This document shows positions 26,363 through 36,471 of a stretch of 64,000 nucleotides of DNA, piece by piece. The notes below the pieces were generated by a model, which saw only the letters and a list, made by a program, of their open reading frames with translations, ran no database searches and had not been told where the DNA came from. Position numbers and translations under genes: made by a program. Each line of letters opens with the position of its first letter. Within the stretch, counting starts at the first letter, position 1. Where the stretch lies: the NCBI GenBank assembly GCA_000421005.1, contig ATWA01000009.1:1-64000 (forward strand), in the 5' to 3' direction. The DNA is from Clostridiales bacterium NK3B98. GTDB taxonomy: Bacteria; Bacillota; Clostridia; Oscillospirales; Oscillospiraceae.

Positions 26363-27376
26363 TCACGGCGTATCCGAGATGGCAACTGCGTGGCAGATGC
26401 CCGGAATGCTCTCCCCCTGACCCAGAGCAGTGGGGGAGTGGAGCGCACCGGTGGCGCAGAAGAGCAGATGATGCAGCTCTCCCCGCTGTACGCTGTTCAG
26501 CAACAGCGCTGTCAGCACCGATGCGGAGCACCCGCAACCGGAGCCGCCGCAGTGTACGTCCTGACGCTTCCGGTCATAGAGCATCAGCCCGCAGTCATTG
26601 TACCGGGGCAGCTCAACATTGTCCCGGGCGAACAGCTCCCGCAGCAGCCTTGCCCCCAAGTCCCCCAAATCCCCGGTGACGATCAGGTCGTAAAAATCCG
26701 GACTGCGCCCGGTATCCGAGAGATGGGTGGAGATGGTGTCATAGGCGGCGGGAGCCATGGCAGCACCCATATTGTTGGCATCCTTGATGCCCCGGTCAAC
26801 CACCTTGCCCGCCGTCACATGGGTGACATAAGGGCCCGGCCCGTCCTTTGCCAGCACCACCGCCCCGGCGGCGGTAGCCGTCCACTGGGCGGTGGGGGTA
26901 CGCTGCCCGCCGTATTCCAGCGGGGTGCGGTATTGCCGCTCCGCCGTGCAGAAGTGACTGGACGCAACCGCCGCGGAAAAGTCTCCAAACCCGCCGTCCA
27001 GCGTCATAGCCGCCAGTGCCAGACTCTCTGCCATGGTGGAGCAGGCACCGTACACCCCAAACAGGGGCACATTGAGACTCCGGGCGGCATACGAGGTGGC
27101 AATACACTGGTTCATCAGGTCGCCCCCAAACAGGGCGCATAGATTGGAGGCAGGCTGTCCCGCCTTGTCCAGCGCCACAGACAGCGCCTGACGCTGCATG
27201 GAGCTCTCCGCCTTCTCCCAAGTGGTCTCACCGAAGTAGCTGTCATTGGATATATGGTCAAACAGAGCCCCCAGCGGCCCCTCGCCCTCCTTCTTGCCCC
27301 CGATGTTTCCCCAGCCCAAAATGGTGGGGGTTGTGGACAAAACGAAGGTAGCGCTTCCCATCTGCTTTTCAGCCAT
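26363..27376 (-). CDS. spoVAD: stage V sporulation protein AD
   Basis: The 337-residue protein has the thiolase-like fold of SpoVAD, which binds dipicolinic acid in the spore membrane complex. Landmarks are VLSTTPTILGWGNIGGKKEGEGPLG at the N-terminus, CALFGGDLMNQCIATSYAAR, GVYGACSTMAESLALA, VTGDLGDLGARLL and HCGGSGCGCSASVL near the end. The ATG at 27376 lies 8 bases after AAGGAG. A sigma-G-like promoter is upstream, consistent with forespore expression. Confidence 0.95.
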   Translation of the reverse strand: MAEKQMGSATFVLSTTPTILGWGNIGGKKEGEGPLGALFDHISNDSYFGETTWEKAESSMQRQALSVALDKAGQPASNLCALFGGDLMNQCIATSYAARSLNVPLFGVYGACSTMAESLALAAMTLDGGFGDFSAAVASSHFCTAERQYRTPLEYGGQRTPTAQWTATAAGAVVLAKDGPGPYVTHVTAGKVVDRGIKDANNMGAAMAPAAYDTISTHLSDTGRSPDFYDLIVTGDLGDLGARLLRELFARDNVELPRYNDCGLMLYDRKRQDVHCGGSGCGCSASVLTALLLNSVQRGELHHLLFCATGALHSPTALGQGESIPGICHAVAISDTP

Positions 27377-27402
27377 TGCATCGTCTCCTTTACATTTGGC
27401 TT

Positions 27403-27431
27403 TAGTTTGGCAGAGAAAAACCGTTTTATTC
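27403..27431 (-). promoter_or_regulatory. sigma-G/F-like promoter of spoVAD-spoVAE
   Basis: On the minus strand GAATA (27431-27427) matches the sigma-G -35 consensus GHATR. After 17 bases, CAAACTA (27409-27403) matches six of seven positions of CATWMTA. It lies 26 bases upstream of the spoVAD start. The spacing is right for this sigma class. Confidence 0.65.
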
Positions 27432-27498
27432 CCACTGGAAAGGTTGTTTTGCATAGGGAAAGGGTGTCAGTTCTGGTTGCTTTTGTCATTCCGGTGGG

Positions 27499-27527
27499 TT
27501 GTTTTTTTTGGTTCATGCTGATATAAT
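27499..27527 (+). promoter_or_regulatory. promoter of the zinc-ribbon protein / guaB
   Basis: TTGTTT (27499-27504) and a perfect TATAAT (27522-27527) are 17 bases apart, with TGA before the -10. Confidence 0.65.
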
Positions 27528-27560
27528 GGTCAAAATTTATGAAAGGGGAGGCGACTGCCC

Positions 27561-28166
27561 ATGAAGGAGCAGCGGCGCACCATCGGCTTTGTCTGTCCCT
27601 CCTGTCGAAACAGTGTGGTGGCAGATCGCAGCCTGTTCTCTCTGGCAGCGGGAAATATGACCCTGCCCTGTCCCTGCGGCAAGAGCAGCCTGCTGGTGGA
27701 TTACACCGACCGGGACGAGTTTGACATCACCGTCCCTTGTCCCTCCTGCGGGGAGCAGCACAGCGTCCGCCTGACCCGCCCACAGCTCATGGGTCACCGC
27801 CTGCTGGGCTTTTCCTGTCCCCGCACCGGTATTGACAGCTGCTATATCGGCGAGGAGGATGCTGTCTTTGCCGCCATGCCCCGTCTGGAACAGACGCTGG
27901 ACAAGCAGCAGGAACAGCAGGAGCAGGAAGGCACTTTTTTGGATGAAAACGTGATGAGCGAGGTGCTGGGGGAGCTGCGGGACATCGCCCAGCGGGGGGA
28001 TATCTCCTGCACCTGCGGCAGCAAACGCTTCACCATGGATATTCACTATTCCTCTGTGGAGCTGCACTGCGCCGACTGCGGCGGCGTGCTTCGCCTTCGG
28101 GCGGCCACACTGGACGACCTCACTGACCTTTGCGCAAAATCCAAATTAACCATACATGGCCGTTGA
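27561..28166 (+). CDS. zinc-ribbon protein of unknown function
   Basis: I do not recognise a named family. The 201-residue product has four Cys clusters: FVCPSCRNS (about residue 12), PCPCGKSS (about 37), VPCPSCGEQ (about 58) and SCTCGSK ... LHCADCGG near the C-terminus. These could form two or more zinc ribbons. Between them lies a Gln/Glu-rich, probably coiled segment (LEQTLDKQQEQQEQEG). There is no membrane segment. It starts behind AAGGGGAGG and ends 27 bases before guaB, so the two may be co-transcribed. Confidence 0.75.
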   Translation: MKEQRRTIGFVCPSCRNSVVADRSLFSLAAGNMTLPCPCGKSSLLVDYTDRDEFDITVPCPSCGEQHSVRLTRPQLMGHRLLGFSCPRTGIDSCYIGEEDAVFAAMPRLEQTLDKQQEQQEQEGTFLDENVMSEVLGELRDIAQRGDISCTCGSKRFTMDIHYSSVELHCADCGGVLRLRAATLDDLTDLCAKSKLTIHGR

Positions 28167-28178
28167 TGTACGATTTGA

Positions 28179-29666
<1,488 letters not shown>

Positions 29667-29677
29667 ATCAGCCAACC

Positions 29678-29708
29678 TCCCGCCGGATTTGTTCCGGCGG
29701 GATTTTCT
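29678..29708 (+). terminator. terminator of guaB
   Basis: A perfect 10-bp stem (29678-29687 with 29693-29702, TCCCGCCGGA) closes TTTGT and is followed by TTTTCTGTTG. Confidence 0.88.
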
Positions 29709-29719
29709 GTTGTCAACGG

Positions 29720-29748
29720 TTGCACATTTGGCCCGGAGAGGTTATAAT
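29720..29748 (+). promoter_or_regulatory. promoter of the double dehydratase operon
   Basis: TTGCAC (29720-29725) and a perfect TATAAT (29743-29748) are 17 bases apart. Confidence 0.75.
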
Positions 29749-29796
29749 ACTTTAAATCGCTTGAAAATCCCCTTCGGAGAGATTGGAGTTTTGCAC

Positions 29797-30273
29797 ATGG
29801 GTAAACTATTCAAATTCCACACGGACGTGGACACCGATCAGATTATCGCCTCCCAATACCTGCTTTTCCCCACCATTGAGGAGATGAAGTCCCACACCTT
29901 TGAGTCCCTTGACCCCTCCTTTGCCTCTCAGGTACAGCCCGGGGACTTCGTTGTGGCAGCGGAGAATTTCGGCTGCGGTTCCTCCCGGGAGCAGGCACCT
30001 TCGGTGCTGAAGGCATTGGGGGTGAAAGCGGTGGTGGCCAAGAGCTTTGCCCGTATCTTCTACCGCAACGCCATTAACATCGGCCTGCCGGTGATTGTCT
30101 GCAAAGAGCTGTACGACCATGTGGAGGACGGGGAGGAGATGGAGCTGAGCCTCACCGAGGGCACTGCCACCGTCCACGGACAGACCTTCTCCTGCACCAA
30201 ATTGAACCCCTATATGCAGAACATTTTGAATCAGGGCGGCCTGCTAGCCTCTCTGAACCGGGAGGAGGCGTAA
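29797..30273 (+). CDS. 3-isopropylmalate dehydratase-type small subunit (first pair)
   Basis: The 158-residue swivelling subunit of an aconitase-like isomerase shows [16 protein letters not shown], the substrate-loop [18 protein letters not shown] and [19 protein letters not shown]. The ATG at 29797 is 8 bases after GGAG. It precedes its large subunit by three bases. The family covers isopropylmalate, homoaconitate, citramalate and dimethylmalate hydro-lyases. Without leuA or leuB nearby, I leave the substrate open. Confidence 0.88.
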   Translation: MGKLFKFHTDVDTDQIIASQYLLFPTIEEMKSHTFESLDPSFASQVQPGDFVVAAENFGCGSSREQAPSVLKALGVKAVVAKSFARIFYRNAINIGLPVIVCKELYDHVEDGEEMELSLTEGTATVHGQTFSCTKLNPYMQNILNQGGLLASLNREEA

Positions 30274-30276
30274 ATC

Positions 30277-31539
30277 ATGGGAATGACGTTGGCTGAAAAA
30301 ATCATCGCCTCCGCCGCCGGAGTGGAGAGCGTCCGTCCGGGGGACATCCATACCGTAGAGCTGGACTTGCTCATGAGCAACGACGGCACCACCCACCTCA
30401 CCATCGACATGTATCACAAGCTCCGCCATCCCCACATTGCGGACGTGAACAAGCTGGTCTGGATTGTAGACCACAATATGCCCTCTGACAGCCCCAAAAC
30501 CGCCGCCAGCCAGAAGAAAATGCGGGACTTCGCCAAGGAAAACGGCATTCCCTTCTACGAGGGCAAGGGAGTCTGCCATCAGATTATGATGGAAAACCAC
30601 GTTCGTCCCGGACAGCTCATTTTCGGCGCGGACAGTCATACCTGTGCCTATGGCGCTTTGGGCGCTTTTGGCACCGGGGTGGGTTGCACCGACTATCTCT
30701 ATGCCATGGTCACCGGGAAAAGCTGGGTGCTGGTGCCGGAGAGCCTGAAATTCAACCTCACCGGAAAGCTGAACCACGGTGTCACCGCCCGGGACTTGAT
30801 TCTCACCATCATCGGGCGCATCGGCGCCAACGGCGCCAACTACAAGGCCATGGAGTTTAGCGGGGAGGGGCTGAAAACCCTCACCATGTCCGACCGCATC
30901 GCCGTGTGCAATCTCTGCGTGGAGGCGGGAGCCAAAACCGCTCTCATGGAGGCGGATGAGGTGGCGCTGGACTACCTGTCCAGCCGGGGCAGAACCCCCA
31001 AGGCGGTGTTCCACGCCGACGAGGACGCCGCCTACGCCCAGACCTATGAGGTGAACCTGTCCGAAATCGTCCCGGTGGTGGCAAAGCCCCACTTTGTAGA
31101 TCAGGTGGTTCCTGCCGCAGAGTGTCTCGGCACCCATATCGACGAGGCGTTTCTGGGCTCCTGCAACAACGGACGGATAGAGGATTTGAGAGCCGCTGCC
31201 GCCATCCTCAAAGGCAGAAAGGTTGCGGACACGGTGCGCTTTCTGGTGGTGCCCGCCAGCGGGGAGATCTACCGTCAGGCGCTGGAAGAGGGACTGCTCA
31301 CCACCTTCATGGAGGCGGGCGCTATCGTGATGAACGCCAACTGCTCCGTGTGCTGGGGCAGCTGTCAGGGTGTCATCGGGGAAGGGGAGACGCTGATCTC
31401 CACCGGAACCCGGAACTTCAAAGGCCGTGCGGGACACCCCGGCTCCTTTGTCTACCTTGCATCTGCAGAAACAGTGACCGCCTCCGCCATCGCCGGGGAA
31501 ATCACCACCGCCGACCGGCTGCCCAAAAGGGAGGGATAA
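30277..31539 (+). CDS. 3-isopropylmalate dehydratase-type large subunit (first pair)
   Basis: The 420-residue large subunit of an Fe-S hydro-lyase has cluster ligands Cys296, Cys356 and Cys359. The motif around Cys296 reads GSCNNGR where most family members have GSCTNGR, and the second motif reads NCSVCWG where a PGC motif is usual. Other family features are intact: VDHNMPSDSP, GVCHQIMMENH, GADSHTCAYGALGAFGTGVG. The unusual cluster surroundings hint at a substrate other than isopropylmalate. It is coupled to the small subunit before it and to the second pair after it (2 bases). Confidence 0.88.
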   Translation: MGMTLAEKIIASAAGVESVRPGDIHTVELDLLMSNDGTTHLTIDMYHKLRHPHIADVNKLVWIVDHNMPSDSPKTAASQKKMRDFAKENGIPFYEGKGVCHQIMMENHVRPGQLIFGADSHTCAYGALGAFGTGVGCTDYLYAMVTGKSWVLVPESLKFNLTGKLNHGVTARDLILTIIGRIGANGANYKAMEFSGEGLKTLTMSDRIAVCNLCVEAGAKTALMEADEVALDYLSSRGRTPKAVFHADEDAAYAQTYEVNLSEIVPVVAKPHFVDQVVPAAECLGTHIDEAFLGSCNNGRIEDLRAAAAILKGRKVADTVRFLVVPASGEIYRQALEEGLLTTFMEAGAIVMNANCSVCWGSCQGVIGEGETLISTGTRNFKGRAGHPGSFVYLASAETVTASAIAGEITTADRLPKREG

Positions 31540-31541
31540 CC

Positions 31542-32039
31542 ATGGCTGAGACCTTTACCGCCCGCATCTGGGTGATGGACAACGATATAGACACGGACAT
31601 TGTCATCCCCACGGAATACCTTGCTCTGAAAACGGTGCAGGATATGACCCCCTACGCCTTCTCGCCCCTGCGTCCTGAGCTGGCCGTACAGATTCAGCCG
31701 GGAGATGTGATCGTGGCGGGGAGCAACTTCGGCTGCGGCTCCTCCCGGGAACAGGCACCGGAGGTCATCAAGGCGCTGGGCATTCGTGCTGTGATTGCAG
31801 GCAGCTTTGCCCGTATCTTCTACCGCAACGCCATCAACAACGGTCTGCTGCTCATTGAATGCCCCGCCCTCCGGGGCGACGTGTCGGACGGGGATGAGGT
31901 CACCGTGGAGGTGGGCAAGTCCATCACCTGCAAGGGCAAGACCTATCCCATCGGTGCGCTCCCGGACAATCTGCTGGACATCATCAACGCCGGGGGTCTG
32001 GTCAAAGCCATGCGCCGCCGCAACGGATTGGAGGGCTGA
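31542..32039 (+). CDS. 3-isopropylmalate dehydratase-type small subunit (second pair)
   Basis: The 165-residue small subunit is paralogous to the one at 29797. It has [56 protein letters not shown] and a final [20 protein letters not shown]. The start follows GGGAGGGATAACC. The near-identical loops in the two small subunits show shared ancestry, but overall divergence argues against a recent duplication. Confidence 0.88.
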   Translation: MAETFTARIWVMDNDIDTDIVIPTEYLALKTVQDMTPYAFSPLRPELAVQIQPGDVIVAGSNFGCGSSREQAPEVIKALGIRAVIAGSFARIFYRNAINNGLLLIECPALRGDVSDGDEVTVEVGKSITCKGKTYPIGALPDNLLDIINAGGLVKAMRRRNGLEG

Positions 32040-32042
32040 GCC

Positions 32043-33290
32043 ATGGGAGCCACTTACATCGAAAAACTGCTGCGCCGCAATACCGGCGAAAAAACCGCCA
32101 AAGCGGGGGATATTGTCACCGCTAAGGTGGATTGGGTGATGATTCACGACATCTTTATCCCCTTTGTCAAGGACAAGTTTGAGGAAATGGGCTTCACCCA
32201 AATCTGGGACCCGGACAAGGTGGTGCTGATCTACGACCACCTTGTCCCTGCCAGCCAGCTGGACGACCCTCGGCACCACAAAATCGGCAACCAGTTCGCC
32301 GCCCAATACGGTCTGACCCACGTTCACCGCTCCGACGGCATCTGCCACCAGCTCATGACCGAGGCGGGCTATGTGAAGCCGGGAGACGTGGTCTTTGGCA
32401 CCGACAGCCATACCACCACCTACGGCTGCGTAGGCGCTTTTTCCTCCGGCATCGGCTACACGGAGATGGCCGCTATTTTGGGCACCGGCGAGCTGTGGGT
32501 GAAGGTTCCGGAGACCATCAAAATTGTGATCGATGGTGAACTGCCCGAAAACGTTGCCTCTAAGGATGTGATTCTCCGCATCATCGGCGACCTCACCGCC
32601 GCCGGCGCGTCCTACTGTGCTTTGGAGTTCTCCGGCTCCACGGTGGAAGCCATGTCAGTGGCAAGCCGGATGACCATGGCAAACATGGCCATTGAAGCGG
32701 GAGCGAAATGCGCCCTCTTTACCCCGGACGAAAAGACGGCGGAATACTGCAACATTCCCGTCTCTCCCCAATGGGCGGACTTCAAGGGGGACGAGGACGC
32801 AGCTTACCTGAAAACCCTCCACTATCAGGCGGAGGAGCTGGTGCCGGTGCTGGCCTGCCCCTCTCAGGTGGATAAAATCCGCCCGGTAAGTGAGCTGGAA
32901 GGCCTGACAATTGACCAGGTGTTCCTTGGCTCCTGCACCAACGGACGGTTGGAGGACCTGCACCGGGCGGCGCAGGTGGTCCGGGGCAAAAAGGTTGCCC
33001 CCTTTGTCAAGTTTATCGTCACCCCCGCCAGCCGGAAAATCTATCTGGAAGCCCTCGCTGACGGCACCCTTGCCACGCTGGCAGATGCCGGGGCGATCAT
33101 CACCCATCCCGGCTGCGGACTGTGCTGCGGCAGAACGGGCGGTATCCTCACCGACGGGGAGCGGGTGGTTGCCACCAACAACCGCAACTTCTTAGGCCGC
33201 ATGGGCACCAGCAAGGTGGAAATCTATCTTGCATCGCCTGCCACAGCGGCAGCGTGCGCCATTGCCGGGAAAATCACAATACCCAATTGA
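32043..33290 (+). CDS. 3-isopropylmalate dehydratase-type large subunit (second pair)
   Basis: The 415-residue Fe-S large subunit has canonical GSCTNGR (Cys298) and PGCGLCCG (Cys358, Cys361, Cys362). Other motifs are IYDHLVPASQLDDP, GICHQLMTEAGY and GTDSHTTTYGCVGAFSSGIG. It is closer to the standard family pattern than the first large subunit, so if one pair is leuCD it is this one. The family also includes homoaconitase and 2,3-dimethylmalate dehydratase. It ends the four-gene operon. Confidence 0.88.
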   Translation: MGATYIEKLLRRNTGEKTAKAGDIVTAKVDWVMIHDIFIPFVKDKFEEMGFTQIWDPDKVVLIYDHLVPASQLDDPRHHKIGNQFAAQYGLTHVHRSDGICHQLMTEAGYVKPGDVVFGTDSHTTTYGCVGAFSSGIGYTEMAAILGTGELWVKVPETIKIVIDGELPENVASKDVILRIIGDLTAAGASYCALEFSGSTVEAMSVASRMTMANMAIEAGAKCALFTPDEKTAEYCNIPVSPQWADFKGDEDAAYLKTLHYQAEELVPVLACPSQVDKIRPVSELEGLTIDQVFLGSCTNGRLEDLHRAAQVVRGKKVAPFVKFIVTPASRKIYLEALADGTLATLADAGAIITHPGCGLCCGRTGGILTDGERVVATNNRNFLGRMGTSKVEIYLASPATAAACAIAGKITIPN

Positions 33291-33297
33291 ATCGTTA

Positions 33298-33334
33298 CAA
33301 AATCCTGTTTGCAAAAACAGGATTTTGTTTGTTG
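33298..33334 (+). terminator. terminator of the double dehydratase operon
   Basis: A perfect 13-bp stem (33298-33310 with 33315-33327, CAAAATCCTGTTT) closes a GCAA loop and is followed by TTTGTTG. Confidence 0.9.
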
Positions 33335-33337
33335 TGG

Positions 33338-33351
33338 AAGTTGGACAACTT
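33338..33351. promoter_or_regulatory. candidate operator upstream of the beta-galactosidase promoter
   Basis: AAGTTG-GA-CAACTT is a perfect 6-2-6 palindrome located 45 bases before the -35 of the beta-galactosidase promoter. That position suits an activator or the upstream half of a repression loop. Confidence 0.45.
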
Positions 33352-33395
33352 TTGCCCTTTCAGCCCACTGAAAAAGAGGAAATTTCACAAAAGAG

Positions 33396-33439
33396 TTGCG
33401 AAAGGTCAAAGAGCGTGGTAAACTGTTCCACAGTGAACA
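33396..33439 (+). promoter_or_regulatory. beta-galactosidase promoter with overlapping operator
   Basis: TTGCGA (33396-33401) and TAAACT (33419-33424) are 17 bases apart with TGG before the -10. A second palindrome, TGTTC-N6-GAACA (33424-33439), begins on the last base of the -10 and covers the likely start site. That is the usual place for a repressor. The ATG follows at 33454 behind AAGGAGGG. Confidence 0.6.
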
Positions 33440-33453
33440 AGGAGGGTGTGCTG

Positions 33454-36396
33454 ATGAGATATCAAATCAATAAGGACAACTATCGCACCTTTGAGACCTT
33501 TCAGGTGAACAAGCTGCCCGGACGCAGTTACTTTATCCCCTACCCCGACCGGGAACAGGCAGACGCCGTCACGCCGCTGGAAAAGCGGTATCGCTCGGAA
33601 AAAGTGCGCTGCCTCAACGGAACATGGGATTTCAAATTCTACCCCTATCCGGTGGAGGTGCCCAGTGTGCTGGATACCGACCAGATCAAATTTGACACGC
33701 TGGACGTGCCCTCCTGCTGGCAGTTTCGGGGCTATGACCGTCCGTTCTATGTGAATATCCGCTATCAGTTCCCCTATGCCCCTCCGGTGGTACCGGGAGA
33801 GGAGCGCATTGGCCGGGTGTTCACCTGGATGGGCAAGGATCAGGGCATTGCCCCCCGGTATAAGCACCCGGAGGAATACAACTTCGTGGGCGTTTACCGG
33901 AAGAAAATTGACATTGCCGATGCCTCCAAGCAGTTTGTCATCGACTTTATGGGCGTGGCCAGCTGTATGGATCTGTATGTGAACGGCGCTTTCGTGGGCT
34001 ACTCCGAGGGCAGCCATAATATTGCGGAATTTGACCTCACCGGCAAGCTGAATCAAGGGGAAAACGAGCTGGTGGTGGTGGTGCACCGCTGGTGCAACGG
34101 CACCTATCTGGAAGATCAGGATATGTTCCGCAACAACGGCATCTTCCGGGATGTGTTGCTGCGCATCAGCGAGCCCACCGACCTGTGGGATATTGACGTA
34201 AAAACCCTGAAAACCGGGGACACCTATACCCTCACCCTCACCGCCCAGACCATTTCCGATACGGAGGTCACCTTCACCCTCTCCGGACACGGCTTGGAGC
34301 GCACTGCCACCGTCAAAACGGAAAACCGCACCGCCAGCGCCACCTTCGAGGGTCTGACGGTGGAAGAGTGGAACGCCGAGCAGCCCACCCTGTACAACGT
34401 CTACTTTGAGACCGCCTCCGGCTGCGTCCGGGAGAAAATCGGCTTCAAGACAGTTGAGATTCAGGGCGATGTATACCTGCTCAACGGCCATCTGGTGAAG
34501 TTCCGGGGGGTCAACCACCACGACACCAGCGCCCAAAACGGCTATACCCTCACCCCGGAAGAAATCCTCCGGGACGTGGAGGTGTGCAAGGCGTACAATA
34601 TCGACACCATCCGCACCTCCCACTATCCCCCCGACCCTCTGCTGCTGGAGCTTGCGGATGAGATGGGCATCTATATCGTAGACGAAAACGATCTGGAGAC
34701 CCACGGCACCTGGACCAACCAGCTTCCGCCCACCTATAACTCCATCAGCGACGACCCCAAGTGGGAGGCGCACTATGTGGACCGCATCTCCCGGCTCTAT
34801 CAGCGGGACAAGATTCACCCCTCCATCATCCTGTGGAGCCTGGGCAACGAGGCGGGCGGCTACCACAATACCGATGCCATGTATGACTATCTCAAGGCGC
34901 ATACGGATATTCCCGTCCACTATGAGTCTGCCATCCACTGCAAGCGGGAGGCTTACGATGTGGGCAGCGAGATGTATCCCAGCGTCCAGATGGTGCATGA
35001 CGTTGCCATGAAGCGCCGCAAGCAGCAGCGCCTCAATGACCGCCCCTATTTCCTCTGCGAGTATGCCCACGCCATGGGTGTTGGCCCCGGCAATATGGAA
35101 GCATACTGGAAGGAAATCTATGCCCATAAGAGCCTGATGGGCGGCTGTATCTGGGAGATGGTAGACCACGCCGTGCTCCACGAGGACGGCACCTACACCT
35201 ACGGCGGCGACCACGGGGAGTGGGAGCACGACGGCAACTTCTGCGTGGACGGCATCTTCTATCCCGACCGCAGCCCCTCCACCGGCGCTTATATCGCCAA
35301 ATTTGTCTATCGTCCTATCCGTATCTCCCATGTGGACGGCAATACCTTCCACTTCTTTAACACCATGTCCTTCTCCAACGCCAACCGGTATCAACTGGTG
35401 TTCCGCTGGAACGACGGCACGGTCATCAAGGCAAGATTGAAGCTGGAACCCCTGAAGCACGCCAGAGTGAGTGTCCGTACCGGCAACCCGGTGAACGGTC
35501 ACCAGAGCGTCATTGTGGACACGGTGGACACCGCCACCGGACGGGTGGTGGCTCAGGAGCAGATGATTCTCTCCCGTCCCATCCCCGCCGCCCCGGAGAC
35601 CACCTCCCTGCCGGACTATGCCAGCATCATCGGCGGCAAGCTCAGCGTCTCCCTCCCCGGCGGACAAAAGCTGGTCACCGCCCCCACGGGAACCATCCTC
35701 TACCGTGCCGGTACGGACAACGACGCAGACGCCGCCTTCCGCAACACCATGGCGCCCTACGAGGCACAGAGCGAGCGGCTTGTCTCCACCGAAGCCACTC
35801 AGCACGGCGTTCAGGTGGTCACTCGGGTGAGCAATCAAAACAACACCTTCACAGTTACCGACACCTATGAGGGCACTGCCGATGGCATCCTTGTCACCAG
35901 CCGCCTCCACTGTGTCAAGGGCAAGGGCATCGTCCCCCGGTTCGGCAAAACCTTCTATCTGGACCAGTCCTTTGACAAGGTGGACTATGTGGGACGCTGC
36001 GGCGAGAGCTATGCGGACATGAAGGATCAGTTCCCTGTCCAGAGCGTCTCCTGCACCGTATCCGATATGACTGAGCCCAACCTGCGCCCCCAGGAGAGCG
36101 GCAACCGGATGGACTGCTCCACCGCCAGCGTTTCGGACGGGCATACCACCGTCACCTTTGACGCCGTGGACAAACCCTACGAGCTGGCCATCAAGCCGTA
36201 CAGCGACGCTGCCCTCACCCAGATGAAGCACACCTGGGACGAGGTACGCACCGGCACCTTCGTCACCATTCAGGCCTTCCAGCAGGGCATCGGTACCGGA
36301 AGCTGCGGCCCGGCTGTCGCCCCGGAGTTCCAATACCCTGTGGACCGGGATTATGAGCTGAAATTCCTCATCCGTGTGAGCGGAGAGAAGGCCTGA
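33454..36396 (+). CDS. beta-galactosidase, glycoside hydrolase family 2
   Basis: The 980-residue LacZ-type enzyme has GH2 sugar-binding, Ig-like, TIM-barrel and C-terminal beta-sandwich domains in the usual order. The acid/base Glu466 lies in WSLGNEAGGYHN and the nucleophile Glu536 in FLCEYAHAMGVGPGN, almost the same spacing as in E. coli LacZ. The N-terminal DVPSCWQFRGYDRPFYVN and DQDMFRNNGIFRDV motifs are typical. It has no signal peptide, so it cleaves galactosides inside the cell. The gene stands alone with two palindromes in its promoter region, so it is probably inducible. No sugar transporter is adjacent. Confidence 0.94.
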   Translation: MRYQINKDNYRTFETFQVNKLPGRSYFIPYPDREQADAVTPLEKRYRSEKVRCLNGTWDFKFYPYPVEVPSVLDTDQIKFDTLDVPSCWQFRGYDRPFYVNIRYQFPYAPPVVPGEERIGRVFTWMGKDQGIAPRYKHPEEYNFVGVYRKKIDIADASKQFVIDFMGVASCMDLYVNGAFVGYSEGSHNIAEFDLTGKLNQGENELVVVVHRWCNGTYLEDQDMFRNNGIFRDVLLRISEPTDLWDIDVKTLKTGDTYTLTLTAQTISDTEVTFTLSGHGLERTATVKTENRTASATFEGLTVEEWNAEQPTLYNVYFETASGCVREKIGFKTVEIQGDVYLLNGHLVKFRGVNHHDTSAQNGYTLTPEEILRDVEVCKAYNIDTIRTSHYPPDPLLLELADEMGIYIVDENDLETHGTWTNQLPPTYNSISDDPKWEAHYVDRISRLYQRDKIHPSIILWSLGNEAGGYHNTDAMYDYLKAHTDIPVHYESAIHCKREAYDVGSEMYPSVQMVHDVAMKRRKQQRLNDRPYFLCEYAHAMGVGPGNMEAYWKEIYAHKSLMGGCIWEMVDHAVLHEDGTYTYGGDHGEWEHDGNFCVDGIFYPDRSPSTGAYIAKFVYRPIRISHVDGNTFHFFNTMSFSNANRYQLVFRWNDGTVIKARLKLEPLKHARVSVRTGNPVNGHQSVIVDTVDTATGRVVAQEQMILSRPIPAAPETTSLPDYASIIGGKLSVSLPGGQKLVTAPTGTILYRAGTDNDADAAFRNTMAPYEAQSERLVSTEATQHGVQVVTRVSNQNNTFTVTDTYEGTADGILVTSRLHCVKGKGIVPRFGKTFYLDQSFDKVDYVGRCGESYADMKDQFPVQSVSCTVSDMTEPNLRPQESGNRMDCSTASVSDGHTTVTFDAVDKPYELAIKPYSDAALTQMKHTWDEVRTGTFVTIQAFQQGIGTGSCGPAVAPEFQYPVDRDYELKFLIRVSGEKA

Positions 36397-36471
36397 GGAA
36401 AACGGTCAGGCTTTGACCGGAGTATAAGAAACGGCTGGATGATACAACCTATCTGTGAAGGAGTGTAAAAA

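Noticed and set aside
36397-36471. Promoter for ldh from TTGACC at 36413
   Set aside because: No acceptable -10 lies 16-18 bases downstream; the TTGACC is part of a CGGTCA/TGACCG hairpin.
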